From the NCBI GenBank assembly GCA_030154105.1, contig JASKKP010000003.1, forward strand, positions 1-64,000: 64,000 nucleotides of DNA. The letters run 5' to 3'. Source of the stretch: Bacillota bacterium (GTDB lineage Bacteria > Bacillota > DTU030 > DUMP01). A model generated the notes under the pieces. It saw nothing but the letters and a program-made list of their open reading frames with translations, did no database searches and was not told the DNA's origin. Positions 15,915 through 25,097 of the stretch are shown here, piece after piece; the stretch's first letter is position 1, and each line of letters opens with the position of its first letter. The translations under genes and the position numbers were made by a program.

Positions 15915-16769
15915 ATGGCTCTTGTATCTATCAAAGAACTCTTGGAGAAGGCCCGGGCGGGCAAATACGCCGTGCCGGCCTTCGACGTGAGCAACCTTGA
16001 ATTTGTGCGGGCGGCGGTGGAGGTGGCCGAGGAGAAGCGCTCGCCGGTAATCCTGATGGTAGTGCCGCCGGATGCCGAGGCGGCCATGCCTTACCTGGTG
16101 AGCCTCGCCCGCACGGCTTCCGAGCAGGTTTCCGTTCCCGTAGCCCTTCACCTCGATCATAGCCCCAGTTTTGAGCTTTGCCAAAGGGCAGTGGATGCTG
16201 GCTTTACTTCGGTTATGATCGACGGTTCTTCTCTTCCCTATGCCGAAAACGTGGCGCTCACCAAGAAGGTGGTCGCCTATGCCCGGTCGAGAGGCGTCTC
16301 CGTCGAGGCCGAGTTGGGCCACGTAGGGAAGGCGGAGGTTTACGCCGGCGAAGGTGAAGATGAAGGGCGCCTTACCGACCCGGCCGACGTTGAGCGGTTT
16401 GTGGCCGAAACGGAAGTCGACGCCCTGGCCGTGGCCATCGGCACGGCCCACGGCATCTACACCGCCGAGCCCAAGCTCGACATCCCGCGCCTTCAGGCGA
16501 TAAACGCCGTATCCAAGGTACCGCTGGTGCTGCACGGCGGCTCCGGTACGCCGGACGATCAGGTAAGGGAAGCCATTTTAAACGGCATTGCTAAACTCAA
16601 CATCTTCTCCGAGCTTTGTGTGGCCTTGGTCGACGGGCTGAAGGACTTCCTGGCCACCAACAAGCGCCGTGCGCCCTGGCCCATGTACATTTATGAAAAA
16701 CCCTTAGAGCTCATGAAAGACGTGGTGCGCCGCAAGATCGACCTCTGTGGTTCGGCCGGTAAGGCATAG
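15915..16769 (+). CDS. Class II (zinc) fructose-bisphosphate/tagatose-bisphosphate aldolase family
   Basis: 284 residues, the usual length. Zinc-binding and catalytic residues are visible: LHLDHSPSFE (His and Asp), AELGHVGKAE, GTAHGIYT and VLHGGSGTPDDQ, then LNIFSELC for phosphate binding. It cleaves or forms ketose-(bis)phosphates to DHAP plus an aldehyde. It carries its own AGGAGG, 14 bases before the ATG. Within this kinase operon it likely splits the phosphorylated sugar, delivering DHAP to glycolysis; whether it is Fba- or GatY/fuculose-like cannot be fixed by eye. Confidence 0.88.
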   Translation: MALVSIKELLEKARAGKYAVPAFDVSNLEFVRAAVEVAEEKRSPVILMVVPPDAEAAMPYLVSLARTASEQVSVPVALHLDHSPSFELCQRAVDAGFTSVMIDGSSLPYAENVALTKKVVAYARSRGVSVEAELGHVGKAEVYAGEGEDEGRLTDPADVERFVAETEVDALAVAIGTAHGIYTAEPKLDIPRLQAINAVSKVPLVLHGGSGTPDDQVREAILNGIAKLNIFSELCVALVDGLKDFLATNKRRAPWPMYIYEKPLELMKDVVRRKIDLCGSAGKA

Positions 16770-16876
16770 GGCCGCCCTCCGGAAGGGCGCCCTGGCGCCC
16801 TCCCGGCTCGGCATTGGCCCACAACGTGAGCAGGCCGACAAAAAGCCGGAAAGTTCTAAGAGGTGGCAAAGAAAAG

Positions 16877-17941
16877 ATGAAAGTTCTTTTAGTAGGCGAC
16901 GATTACATCGGTTCTAATCTACTGCTCGACGGCTTTGCCGCCTGGCGCGATAAGGGATGTGAGCTAATTACCTACGATTGGGTCCAGGGCAGCATGGAAA
17001 AGCTGCAGCACCTCAACCGCAGGTTGGAAGAGGAAGGGCCGGAGGCGGTACCGCCGCCGGAGGACCTCTTCCCGTTAATCGCCGACGCTGACGTGCTCAT
17101 CCTGCAGTTTCTTCCCCTTGGACGGCGCCTGATCGATGCCGGCCGGAGGCTTAAAGCTGTGGGCATTTTGCGCGCCGGTTATGAGAACGTAGACGTCGAC
17201 TACCTTACCGAGAAGGGCATTATGTTTTTCAACAACCCCGGGCGCAACGCCGACGCCGTCTCCGACTATGCCATCGGCATGATGTTGGCCGAGGCGCGCA
17301 ACATCGCCCGGAGCCACATGGCCTTAAAGCAGGGCGAGTGGCGCCGCGATTTCATTAACCTGGATTACTCGCCGGACCTGCCGGGCCGAACGGTGGGCAT
17401 TATTGGCTTCGGGCAGATCGGCCGGTTGGTGGCAAAAAAACTTTCGGGCTTCGATGTGCGCCTTTTGGCTTACGACCCATACGCCGACCCGGAGGCGGCT
17501 GCGGCGCTCAACGTCACCCTTACCGATCTCGATACGCTCCTTAAAGAATCGGATTTCGTTACCATCCATGCCCGCCTTACCCCAGAAAACGAGCACATGA
17601 TCGGGGCGCGCGAGCTCGCGCTCATGAAGCCCACCGCCTTTCTTATTAACACCGCCCGGTCGGGGCTTGTTGATGAAGAGGCCCTATATGAAGCCCTGCG
17701 CGACCGAAAAATCGGCGGGGCGGCGCTGGACGTCTTCGACAAAGAGCCGCCGGGGAAGGATTATCCCCTGCTCACCCTGGACAACTGCACGGTCACTACC
17801 CACATGGCCGGCACCACCCGGGATGCGCTGAGTAAAGCGCCACACCGCCTGGCCCAAGAACTGGCCAAGCTCTTTCGCGGTGAAGAGCCTGGGCCGTGGG
17901 TCAACCGGGGGAAAGTGCCGCTACGGAGTTTCACTGCGTGA
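16877..17941 (+). CDS. D-isomer 2-hydroxyacid dehydrogenase (SerA-like)
   Basis: 354 residues from ATG 16877 (AGGTGG upstream); the track start at 16814 adds an unlikely 21 codons. NAD Rossmann motif: [17 protein letters not shown]. The catalytic triad is expected at Arg in [13 protein letters not shown], Glu in [14 protein letters not shown] and His in [12 protein letters not shown]. No ACT or C-terminal regulatory domain is present, so it is not a typical biosynthetic SerA. The N-terminal substrate part (residues 1-100) is divergent. Such proteins often accompany FGGY kinases in sugar-acid catabolism. The 107-base gap before it holds GC-rich hairpins only. Confidence 0.82.
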   Translation: MKVLLVGDDYIGSNLLLDGFAAWRDKGCELITYDWVQGSMEKLQHLNRRLEEEGPEAVPPPEDLFPLIADADVLILQFLPLGRRLIDAGRRLKAVGILRAGYENVDVDYLTEKGIMFFNNPGRNADAVSDYAIGMMLAEARNIARSHMALKQGEWRRDFINLDYSPDLPGRTVGIIGFGQIGRLVAKKLSGFDVRLLAYDPYADPEAAAALNVTLTDLDTLLKESDFVTIHARLTPENEHMIGARELALMKPTAFLINTARSGLVDEEALYEALRDRKIGGAALDVFDKEPPGKDYPLLTLDNCTVTTHMAGTTRDALSKAPHRLAQELAKLFRGEEPGPWVNRGKVPLRSFTA

Positions 17942-17972
17942 TTTGCCAATGCTTGGTAAGGAGGGGAGAGGG

Positions 17973-19478
17973 ATGGCGAAGTATCTTCTGGGCATCGATG
18001 ACGGCCTTACCAACTCCAAGGCGGCCCTCTTCGACCTCGCCGGCCGCGAGGTGGCCGTTGCCGCGCGCCGCTACGAGGTGGTAAATCCCGAACCGACTTG
18101 GGTAGAGGGCGACGCCGAGCGGCTCTGGCAGAACACCGCTGACTGCATCCAAGAGGTAATCGCCAAATCCGGCGTAAATCCCGGGGACATTGCGGCCATC
18201 GGCTTTACCGGCCACGGCAACGGGCTCTACTTGGTAGATGAAAAAGGGGATTTAGTGCGGCCCGGCATCGGCTCGCAGGACGCGCGCGCCGTGGACATCA
18301 TCGAGGACTACAAAAAAAGCGGGCGTTATAGTGAAATTAGCGCCATTACCTTGGGCCAGCCCTACCCGGGCCAGCCGGGGCCGCTCCTTCGGTGGATTAA
18401 AGAAAACGAACCGGTAGCCTACGGGCGCATCGCCGGCGTTCTCATGTGTAAAGACCTCATCCGCTTTAAACTTACCGGCGAACTTGTCTCCGACCTCAAC
18501 GACATGAGCGGCAACGGGCTCCTTGATTTTCGGGCCAGGACGTATTCCCCGCGCCTTATGGAGCTTTACGGTGTGCCGGAGATGTACGACAAGCTCCCCC
18601 GGCTGGCGGCGGCCAGCCATGACATCGTGGGGCAGGTGCTTCCTGCGGCCGCCAAGCGGACCGGTTTGGCGCCCGGTACGCCCTGCTCGGCGGGAATGAT
18701 GGATGTGGCCGCCTGTGCCGTCGGTTCAGGGGCGATCGATCCGGGGGTGGCCGCGGTGGTGGCCGGCACCTGGTCTATTAACGAGGTGGTCACCGACGAG
18801 CCGGTTCCCAACGTGATCATGAACATGCACTTTGCCCTGCCCGGAAAGGTTTTGGTGCTGGAAGGAAGTGCCACTTCAGCCATTAATCTAGAATGGTTTA
18901 CCAACCAGCTGGGCGGTACGGCCGTGCTCGAGGCCCAGAAGCGAGGCGTTTCCAAGTTCGACATCATCAACGAGGCCGTGGCCTCGCTGCCTCCCGGCGG
19001 TACCGACGTAATCTACCATCCCTTCCTGGGGAGCCCAAACGTGCACCCGCGCGGCCGCGCCGGTTTCTTCAACCTCGCCCAGGGGCATACCTTTGCCGAC
19101 CTGGCGCGCGCCGTCTACGAGGGCATAACTTTCATCCATAAGTGGCACGTGGACCGCCTGCGCGCCGCCGGCTGCGAAATCAACAAGGTGCGCCTCTCCG
19201 GCGGCGGCGCGAAGAGCGATGTTTGGAGCCAGATGTTTGCCGACGTGCTTGAGGTGCCGGTGGAGGTGGTGGCCGCCAGCGAGATCGGCGCCCTGGGCGC
19301 AGCTCTGGCGGCCGGCGTCGGCGCCGGAATCTTCCCGGACTACGCCGCGGCTTTTGCGGAAGCGGTGAAGATCCGGGCTACTTTCCAACCCAACCCCGCC
19401 GCTTCTTCTGCTTACCGCCGCCGCTACGAGGAATGGCTTAGCCTGATCGACCTCATGAAGCAACATTGGGAAAAGTAA
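17973..19478 (+). CDS. FGGY carbohydrate kinase, L-xylulokinase-like (LyxK type)
   Basis: 501 residues from ATG 17973 with AAGGAGGGGAG upstream; the longer track frame overlaps the preceding gene. The phosphate loop is [14 protein letters not shown]; the motifs [35 protein letters not shown] and [21 protein letters not shown] are those of the LyxK/L-xylulokinase branch. It therefore probably phosphorylates a ketose different from that of the first kinase. It is the final gene of the operon; an excellent terminator follows at 19492-19524. Confidence 0.82.
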   Translation: MAKYLLGIDDGLTNSKAALFDLAGREVAVAARRYEVVNPEPTWVEGDAERLWQNTADCIQEVIAKSGVNPGDIAAIGFTGHGNGLYLVDEKGDLVRPGIGSQDARAVDIIEDYKKSGRYSEISAITLGQPYPGQPGPLLRWIKENEPVAYGRIAGVLMCKDLIRFKLTGELVSDLNDMSGNGLLDFRARTYSPRLMELYGVPEMYDKLPRLAAASHDIVGQVLPAAAKRTGLAPGTPCSAGMMDVAACAVGSGAIDPGVAAVVAGTWSINEVVTDEPVPNVIMNMHFALPGKVLVLEGSATSAINLEWFTNQLGGTAVLEAQKRGVSKFDIINEAVASLPPGGTDVIYHPFLGSPNVHPRGRAGFFNLAQGHTFADLARAVYEGITFIHKWHVDRLRAAGCEINKVRLSGGGAKSDVWSQMFADVLEVPVEVVAASEIGALGAALAAGVGAGIFPDYAAAFAEAVKIRATFQPNPAASSAYRRRYEEWLSLIDLMKQHWEK

Positions 19479-19491
19479 GGCTGGCGCTGAG

Positions 19492-19524
19492 CCGGGTGTT
19501 ACAGGAAACACCCGGTCTTTTTTT
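19492..19524 (+). terminator. Rho-independent terminator of the kinase operon
   Basis: CCGGGTGTT / AACACCCGG (9 bp perfect) with loop ACAGGA, followed by TCTTTTTTT. Confidence 0.92.
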
Positions 19525-19568
19525 GTCGGCGCTTGAAGGAAAATGACGCATCGCGGCGAATAGTAAAG

Positions 19569-19597
19569 TTATCGTCTCTATTAGCAGCACTTATAAT
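19569..19597 (+). promoter_or_regulatory. Promoter of the amidohydrolase operon
   Basis: A perfect TATAAT (19592-19597) lies 17 bases after a weak -35 (TTATCG). The start codon is 48 bases downstream. The weak -35 suggests an activator may be needed; no regulator gene is adjacent. Confidence 0.45.
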
Positions 19598-19644
19598 GGA
19601 TGCAATAACTAAAACCGTCAGAATAAGCGAAGGATGGTGTCCAA

Positions 19645-21051
19645 ATGAAGTATGATATCGTGTTACAGAAAGGAAGGGTAGTAGATCCGGCCAATGGCGT
19701 GGATTCGGTGCTGGATATCGGCATAAAAGGGGGAAAGATTGTAGAGGTTGGGGCAGATCTCCCGGCGACGGAAGCCGCTGAGTGTTTCGACCTAGCCGGT
19801 TACATTGTTATACCGGGAATCATCGACCCCCATGTCCATGTTTCAAGTTGGGTGGGCGGACGGTTTGGCCATCGGATGATGGCCCTCGCCGGGGTAACTA
19901 CGGCCGTAGACTTTTCCGGTCCTATTGCCAGCGTGCTGGAGCTGGCCCGGGATTACGGCGCCGGATTAAACATTGCGTGCCTCAACTATGTGCGCCCAGG
20001 GCATACGGTGGCCACGAACGACCCTAGCCGGGAAGAATTGGAAAAGCTGCTGTTGGACTCCCTGGCCCAAGGCGCAATCGGCTATAAAATCCTTGGCGGT
20101 CACTATCCGTTGACGCCCGAGGCTACGGCCAGGGCCATAGAGGTGGCCAATGAACACCGGGCCTATGTTGCCTTCCATGCTGGGACTTTGGCCAACGGTT
20201 CGAACTTCAACGGATTTAAGGAAGCGGTGGAACTGGCCGGGAAAAACCGGCTGCACCTGGCGCACATTAACAGTTACTGCCGCGGGCGGGTTAAGCCTGT
20301 GGTAGAGGAAGCGCAGGAAGCCATCCGGATCCTTGAGGAGCATCGCCACATCGTCTCCGAGTCGTACCTTTCTCCCTTTAACGGCACCAGCTCAAAAGTA
20401 AGCGGGGGCGTGCCCGAAAGCGAAGTCACCCGTACCTGCCTGGAGGTGGGCGGCTTTCCTCCAACGGAGGAGGGGTTGGCCCAGGCTATCCGCGCCGGGT
20501 GGGCACAAATCAACGTGGAAGCCGGCGGGCTCAATAAATTGGCTTCGGGCGAGGAAGCGGTGGAATACTGGCGGGCGCAGGGGACAGACGGCACGGCGAG
20601 TTTCCCTGTAAACCCGGGAGAGAGCCGTTACCTTTTGGCTACGGCACGACGGCAGGACGGCACGTTTGTAGTGGATGCCCTCAGCACTGACGGCGGAGGT
20701 ATCCCGCGGAATGCCACGGTAGAACTTGGTTTATCCTTGGTGAAGTGGGGAGCATTTACGCTGGCGGACTTTGTAAGGAAGACATCTACCAATGCAGCGG
20801 CCATTTTCGGGCTGCACGGAAAAGGTCATTTGGGACCTGGGGCAGATGCAGATGTCACTGTCTTAGATTGGGAACGGAATAAGCCCTACCTGGCCATTGC
20901 TTCTGGGAAGCTCATTATGTACCGGGGAGCAGTAGTAGGGCAGGGAGCGACGTTTATTACCACGGCCGCCGGGCGCAAGAATGTTGAGGCCTACGGGTTG
21001 AAACCCCTGGTGATCGACCTGAGCACCAGTGGTTTCTATAAAACGAGGTAG
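19645..21051 (+). CDS. Cyclic amidohydrolase (hydantoinase / dihydroorotase-like)
   Basis: 468 residues of the metal-dependent amidohydrolase superfamily. Metal ligands: DPHVHVSS (HxH), the carboxylated Lys candidate in IGYKILGGH, AFHAGT and LAHINSY for the two later His, and the catalytic Asp in ALSTDGGG. The N-terminal and C-terminal beta-sandwich parts (VVDPANGVDSVLDIGIKGGKI; GPGADADVTVLDW) frame the barrel. Such enzymes open cyclic amides or ureides, but the exact substrate is not evident; residues around the active site differ from textbook D-hydantoinases. It heads an operon with a dicarboxylate-type carrier, an AbgA-like hydrolase and SucCD-like proteins. Confidence 0.78.
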   Translation: MKYDIVLQKGRVVDPANGVDSVLDIGIKGGKIVEVGADLPATEAAECFDLAGYIVIPGIIDPHVHVSSWVGGRFGHRMMALAGVTTAVDFSGPIASVLELARDYGAGLNIACLNYVRPGHTVATNDPSREELEKLLLDSLAQGAIGYKILGGHYPLTPEATARAIEVANEHRAYVAFHAGTLANGSNFNGFKEAVELAGKNRLHLAHINSYCRGRVKPVVEEAQEAIRILEEHRHIVSESYLSPFNGTSSKVSGGVPESEVTRTCLEVGGFPPTEEGLAQAIRAGWAQINVEAGGLNKLASGEEAVEYWRAQGTDGTASFPVNPGESRYLLATARRQDGTFVVDALSTDGGGIPRNATVELGLSLVKWGAFTLADFVRKTSTNAAAIFGLHGKGHLGPGADADVTVLDWERNKPYLAIASGKLIMYRGAVVGQGATFITTAAGRKNVEAYGLKPLVIDLSTSGFYKTR

Positions 21052-21141
21052 CCGGCAGGGAGGGATGGGCGAACGAAGGCTTAAACGGAGCGCTCTCTCA
21101 GCAAAAACCCGAAAAAACAAATCTTGCGAGGAGGAGAATAC

Positions 21142-22419
21142 GTGGTCTTTATCGGCGCTCTCATCGTCGTTCTTACCTTTGTGGCCATCATCAAGCGGTA
21201 CGAAACACGACTTGTGCTCTTTCTTTCCGGACTCCTTATGGCACTGATTTCTCTAAACCCCTTGGCAGCCTTTGATGCCTTTGCCAAGACCATGGCTCAC
21301 CCCACGCTGGTTCCTATTATTTGCTCGGTCATGGGCTTTGCCTATGTGGCTAAAGCTACTAAGTGTGATCAACACCTGGTGCGCCTTCTTACTAGACCTC
21401 TCAGCAAGGTACGTCCAATCATTATTCCGGGTACAGTAATTGTCACTTTCTTCATCAACATCGCCCTTACCAGCGCGGCCGGCGTTTCGGCGGCCGTAGG
21501 GACAATCCTTATTCCTATCCTTATCAGAGCGGGCGTCAAGCCCGAAATGGCTGCGGCAGCTGTATTTGCCGGCACTTTTGGCAGCGTGCTCAGCCCGGGT
21601 AATCCCCACAACGTTTATGTAGCAGAAATGGCGAAGCAGGACGTTATGAGCATTATCGCCGTACATGCTCCAACCTCTATAATCGCCGGTTTGATCAGCG
21701 CAGCTAGCCTGGCTGTGGTGGCATATGTCTTAAAAGAAGACCGTGGTTACGAACCGAAGCTGGCGGGCGGCCCGGCTTCCGGCGTTGCGGCCGCCGAGGC
21801 TGAGGGGGAGCCTGTAAGCCTAATCAAGGCCTTGGTACCGGTCTTGCCCCTTGTCCTAATTATCCTGGCTACACCGCAGATCGGTGTGCTGCCTAAGAGT
21901 TTTTCCATCCCGGCGGCCATGCTCACCGGCGCCATGGTAGCTTGGGCTGTGACCCGTGTTAACCCCCAGGAGATTGCGAAGTCTTTCTTTGATGGAATTG
22001 GTTACGCGTACGCCAATGTCATCGGCATCATCGTGGCGGCTTCCGTGTTTACCGCAGGTATGAAAGCCATCGGACTTACAGGGGCGCTGATCGAGGCCAT
22101 GAAACACTCAACCACTGCCGTGAACTTGGGCGCTACCTTTGGCCCCTTCCTGATCGCCGTACTGGGTGGCTCGGGTGATGCCGCTACTTTGGCTTTTAAC
22201 GGTGCCGTCACCCCGCACGCGGCGGAATTCGGGCTCACTATAGCCCGCTTGGGGTCGATAGCCAACCTGGCCGGCGCTTTGGGCCGTACCATGTCACCGG
22301 TTGCTGGGGCGGCGATCGTGTGCGCTGGTTTGGCCGGAGTGAACCCCATGGAGCTGGCCAAGCGGACAGCACCGGGCATGATCATTGCGGCTATCGTGGC
22401 TATGCTGCTCCTTCTCTAA
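21142..22419 (+). CDS. DcuC-type anaerobic C4-dicarboxylate carrier
   Basis: 425 residues from GTG 21142, chosen because GAGGAGG lies at good spacing; the track TTG (21124) falls before the Shine-Dalgarno. It has about 12 hydrophobic segments. DcuC family features: the long N-terminal VVFIGALIVVLTFVAIIKRYETR, the re-entrant-like GTFGSVLSPGNPHNVYVAEM, and GALGRTMSPVAGAAIVCAG at the end. Members exchange or take up dicarboxylates and related anions. The operon context suggests it imports the substrate of the neighbouring hydrolases or exports their product. Confidence 0.8.
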   Translation: MVFIGALIVVLTFVAIIKRYETRLVLFLSGLLMALISLNPLAAFDAFAKTMAHPTLVPIICSVMGFAYVAKATKCDQHLVRLLTRPLSKVRPIIIPGTVIVTFFINIALTSAAGVSAAVGTILIPILIRAGVKPEMAAAAVFAGTFGSVLSPGNPHNVYVAEMAKQDVMSIIAVHAPTSIIAGLISAASLAVVAYVLKEDRGYEPKLAGGPASGVAAAEAEGEPVSLIKALVPVLPLVLIILATPQIGVLPKSFSIPAAMLTGAMVAWAVTRVNPQEIAKSFFDGIGYAYANVIGIIVAASVFTAGMKAIGLTGALIEAMKHSTTAVNLGATFGPFLIAVLGGSGDAATLAFNGAVTPHAAEFGLTIARLGSIANLAGALGRTMSPVAGAAIVCAGLAGVNPMELAKRTAPGMIIAAIVAMLLLL

Positions 22420-22464
22420 GCATAATCCTTTTGACAAAATAACGCCGGCAGAAACGAATACTAT

Positions 22465-22506
22465 GCGAGGAGCCGGGCGCTTCAAAAGCGAAGCGGGGCT
22501 CCTCGC
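22465..22506 (+). other. Stable intercistronic hairpin
   Basis: GCGAGGAGCC / GGCTCCTCGC with an inner GCGCTTC-AAAA-GCGAAGC stem lies between the carrier gene and the abgA-like gene. There is no T-tract, so it is more likely an RNA processing or stabilising element, or a partial attenuator, than a full terminator. Confidence 0.55.
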
Positions 22507-22566
22507 CTTGCCGGCCCGGACCGGATGGCCGGGAGGTTAGAGGCAAACCCAAGAGGAGGTTCAAGT

Positions 22567-23886
22567 ATGCATCCTAAAATCGCCAACCTGGCCGATGGAC
22601 TTAAAGAGACGTTAGTCGCCCTACGGCGCGACCTGCACTGCTACCCAGAACCGGGTTGGACGGAGTTTCGAACGGCCAGCCTGGTGGTGAAGAAGCTTAA
22701 GGAACTAGGCTACGAGGTACACTACGGCAGCGAAGTGATCAAAGAAGAGGCAATGATGGGCGTACCGACGCCGGAAGAGCTGGCCCGGCGGCAAAAACAG
22801 GCGCTGGAGCAGGGAGCCGACCCGGAAATTGTGGCCCGCATGGAGGGCGGTAAGACCGGCGTCATGGCCATCCTGGATACTGGCCGGCCGGGGCCGACCC
22901 TGGGGTTCCGCTTTGACATGGATGCCAACGATGTGGAGGAGGCGCGTGATCCGGATCACCGGCCGTTTGCGCAAGGGTTCGCCTCGAAGAACCCGGGCGC
23001 CATGCATGCCTGTGGCCATGATGCTCATACCGCTATTGGGCTGGGACTGGCCGAGGTGCTCGTGGGCATTAAAGATGAGCTTAAAGGCCGGATCAAGCTT
23101 GTGTTTCAGCCGGCCGAAGAAGGAGTACGCGGTGCCCGGGCCATGGTCGAAGCCGGCGTGGTCGACGACGTTGACTACATGCTGGGCATCCACGTCGGCA
23201 TCTCGAACCGGCGGGTGGGGCAGGTGGTGTGCGGCGGCCAGGGCTTCCTCGCCACCACGAAACTGGATGTGACCTTCACCGGCGTGCCGGCCCATGCCGG
23301 CGGTGAACCGGAAGCCGGGCACAACGCCCTCCTGGCCGCGGCCACAGCGGCTTTGAACCTGCACGCCATTTCCCGCCACAGCGGGGGCGCCACGCGCATC
23401 AACGTGGGTACCCTCGTGGCCGGCAGCGGTCGCAACGTAATTCCCAGCCGCGCGGAGATGAAGATTGAGACCCGAGGCGCCACTACCGAACTCAACGATT
23501 TCGTGCGCGAACGCGCCTATAAGATCCTACAGGGAGCGGCGCTGATGCACGAGGTGGAGGTGGAGATCAAAGAGACGGGCGCCGCGCTCGGCGGCGAGGT
23601 CAGTGCTTCCCTTGCCCAGAAGCTGGCCGACATCGCCAAGACCGTCCCCGGGGTGACTGAAGTCGCCGAATTCGGCCCGGCCGGCGGGAGCGAAGATTAC
23701 AGCTACTTCATGGCCCGGGTTCAAGAGCTCGGAGGTCAGGCAACCTACGTTATTCTGGGTACGGAAATTGCCGCCGGCCACCACAATGCCCGTTTCGATA
23801 TCAACGAAGACGTACTCCCGCTGGGCGTGAAGTTTTTGGGCGAAGTCGCCTACCGGCTATCCACCACTCTCCCTCCTACCCGGTGA
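22567..23886 (+). CDS. M20 amidohydrolase, AbgA-like (p-aminobenzoyl-glutamate hydrolase type)
   Basis: 439 residues from ATG 22567 with AAGAGGAGG upstream. The match to AbgA is clear by eye: RRDLHCYPEPGWTEFRTASLV, an AbgA-type insertion (GVPTPEELARRQKQALEQG), DTGRPGPTLGFRFDMDAND, HACGHDAHTAIGLGL (near residue 145), FQPAEEGVRGARAMV and SGRNVIPSRAEM. Zinc ligands and the catalytic Glu of M20 enzymes are present. AbgA normally pairs with AbgB; no AbgB is seen here, so this could be a single-subunit relative cleaving an N-acyl or carbamoyl amino acid produced by the upstream amidohydrolase. Confidence 0.85.
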   Translation: MHPKIANLADGLKETLVALRRDLHCYPEPGWTEFRTASLVVKKLKELGYEVHYGSEVIKEEAMMGVPTPEELARRQKQALEQGADPEIVARMEGGKTGVMAILDTGRPGPTLGFRFDMDANDVEEARDPDHRPFAQGFASKNPGAMHACGHDAHTAIGLGLAEVLVGIKDELKGRIKLVFQPAEEGVRGARAMVEAGVVDDVDYMLGIHVGISNRRVGQVVCGGQGFLATTKLDVTFTGVPAHAGGEPEAGHNALLAAATAALNLHAISRHSGGATRINVGTLVAGSGRNVIPSRAEMKIETRGATTELNDFVRERAYKILQGAALMHEVEVEIKETGAALGGEVSASLAQKLADIAKTVPGVTEVAEFGPAGGSEDYSYFMARVQELGGQATYVILGTEIAAGHHNARFDINEDVLPLGVKFLGEVAYRLSTTLPPTR

Positions 23887-23954
23887 CCTACCCGGCTTTG
23901 GCGCGAGCATCGCAACCGACACAAACGCCTATCAACTGGAGGTTCCAAGACCAT

Positions 23955-25067
23955 ATGCGCCTTTACGAATACATGGGAAAAGACCTGTTCCGGACGTACG
24001 GCATTCCCGTGCCGCAGGGCGTGGTGGCAACCTCGCCTGCGGCCGCTGAACTCGCAAATATGAAACCCCCAGTAGTTCTCAAAGCGCAAATCTTGTCCGG
24101 CAAACGCGGAAAAGGAGGAGGTATCCTCTTTGCCTCTACGCCGCAAGAGATTAAGGCGGCGGCTGAACGGCTCCTTAGCGCGCCCATCAACGGCTATCGC
24201 GTAAACAAGGTCCTCATCGAAGAACGCCTGGACATCGCGCGCGAACTTTACCTGGCGATAACGGTGAACAGGTCACTACAGGCTCCAGTGATTCTGGCTT
24301 CGGCTCAGGGCGGAATGGACATCGAGGAAGTTCCCGCTGAAGCCATTCTTACCCGGCCGTTGGAAGTGGCTATCGGCCTTCCGTCCTATGCGGCCAGGGA
24401 GGTGGCAAGTTTTCTCGCCCTCCCTTCGGAGCTGAAGCCGGAATTTGCCGCACTTCTTCAGAATTTGTACCGCCTTTTCCGCGAGAAGGATGCGGAACTC
24501 GTGGAAATCAACCCGCTCGTCATAACGACCAATGGACAACTGGTGGCCGCCGACGCCAAGGTCATCATTGATGACGACGCCCTCTTTCGGCATCCTGAAC
24601 TGGTCCGCGTGGAGGAGGTCAGCGAAGCGGAGGCCAAAGCCCGCCAGTACGACCTGGCCTACGTGGAGTTGGACGGCGACATCGGGGTTTTAGCCAACGG
24701 GGCAGGGATCACTATGGCTACCCTTGATACCCTCCAGTACTACGGCGGCCGGGCCCGCAACTTTCTCGATATTGGCGGCGGTGCCAGCGTAGAAAAGGTG
24801 GCCGCTGCACTGGAGATCATCTTCGCCAGCCGGCCTAAGGCCCTCTTCGTCAACATTTTCGGCGGCATCACCCGCTGCGATGATGTTGCGACGGCGCTAG
24901 TGGAGGTGAAGAAGCGCCACGGCCTGCCGGTACCGGTGGTGATTCGCATGGTGGGTACCAACGAAGAAGAAGGGGTGCGCATCCTGCGGGCCAACGGGCT
25001 GGACGCCTATACGCGAATGGAGGAAGCCGCCCAGAAAGTAGTGGAAATAGCCGAAAACGCTGCCTGA
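23955..25067 (+). CDS. Succinyl-CoA synthetase beta-like subunit (ATP-grasp)
   Basis: 370 residues from ATG 23955 (TGGAGG upstream); the track start lies 24 codons too early. The N-terminal ATP-grasp begins MRLYEYMGKDLFRTYGIPVPQG, with VLKAQILSGKRGKGGGI for nucleotide binding and ELVEINPLV. The C-terminal ligase domain shows GDIGVLANGAGITMATLD, NFLDIGGGAS and FVNIFGGITRCDDVA, the SucC hallmarks. It is the nucleotide-binding half of an acid-CoA ligase that makes ATP from an acyl-CoA or the reverse. Placement after hydrolases rather than TCA genes suggests a dedicated, perhaps non-succinate, substrate. Confidence 0.83.
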   Translation: MRLYEYMGKDLFRTYGIPVPQGVVATSPAAAELANMKPPVVLKAQILSGKRGKGGGILFASTPQEIKAAAERLLSAPINGYRVNKVLIEERLDIARELYLAITVNRSLQAPVILASAQGGMDIEEVPAEAILTRPLEVAIGLPSYAAREVASFLALPSELKPEFAALLQNLYRLFREKDAELVEINPLVITTNGQLVAADAKVIIDDDALFRHPELVRVEEVSEAEAKARQYDLAYVELDGDIGVLANGAGITMATLDTLQYYGGRARNFLDIGGGASVEKVAAALEIIFASRPKALFVNIFGGITRCDDVATALVEVKKRHGLPVPVVIRMVGTNEEEGVRILRANGLDAYTRMEEAAQKVVEIAENAA

Positions 25068-25097
25068 GCAAACGAACCCTAACCTGAGGTGACTATT

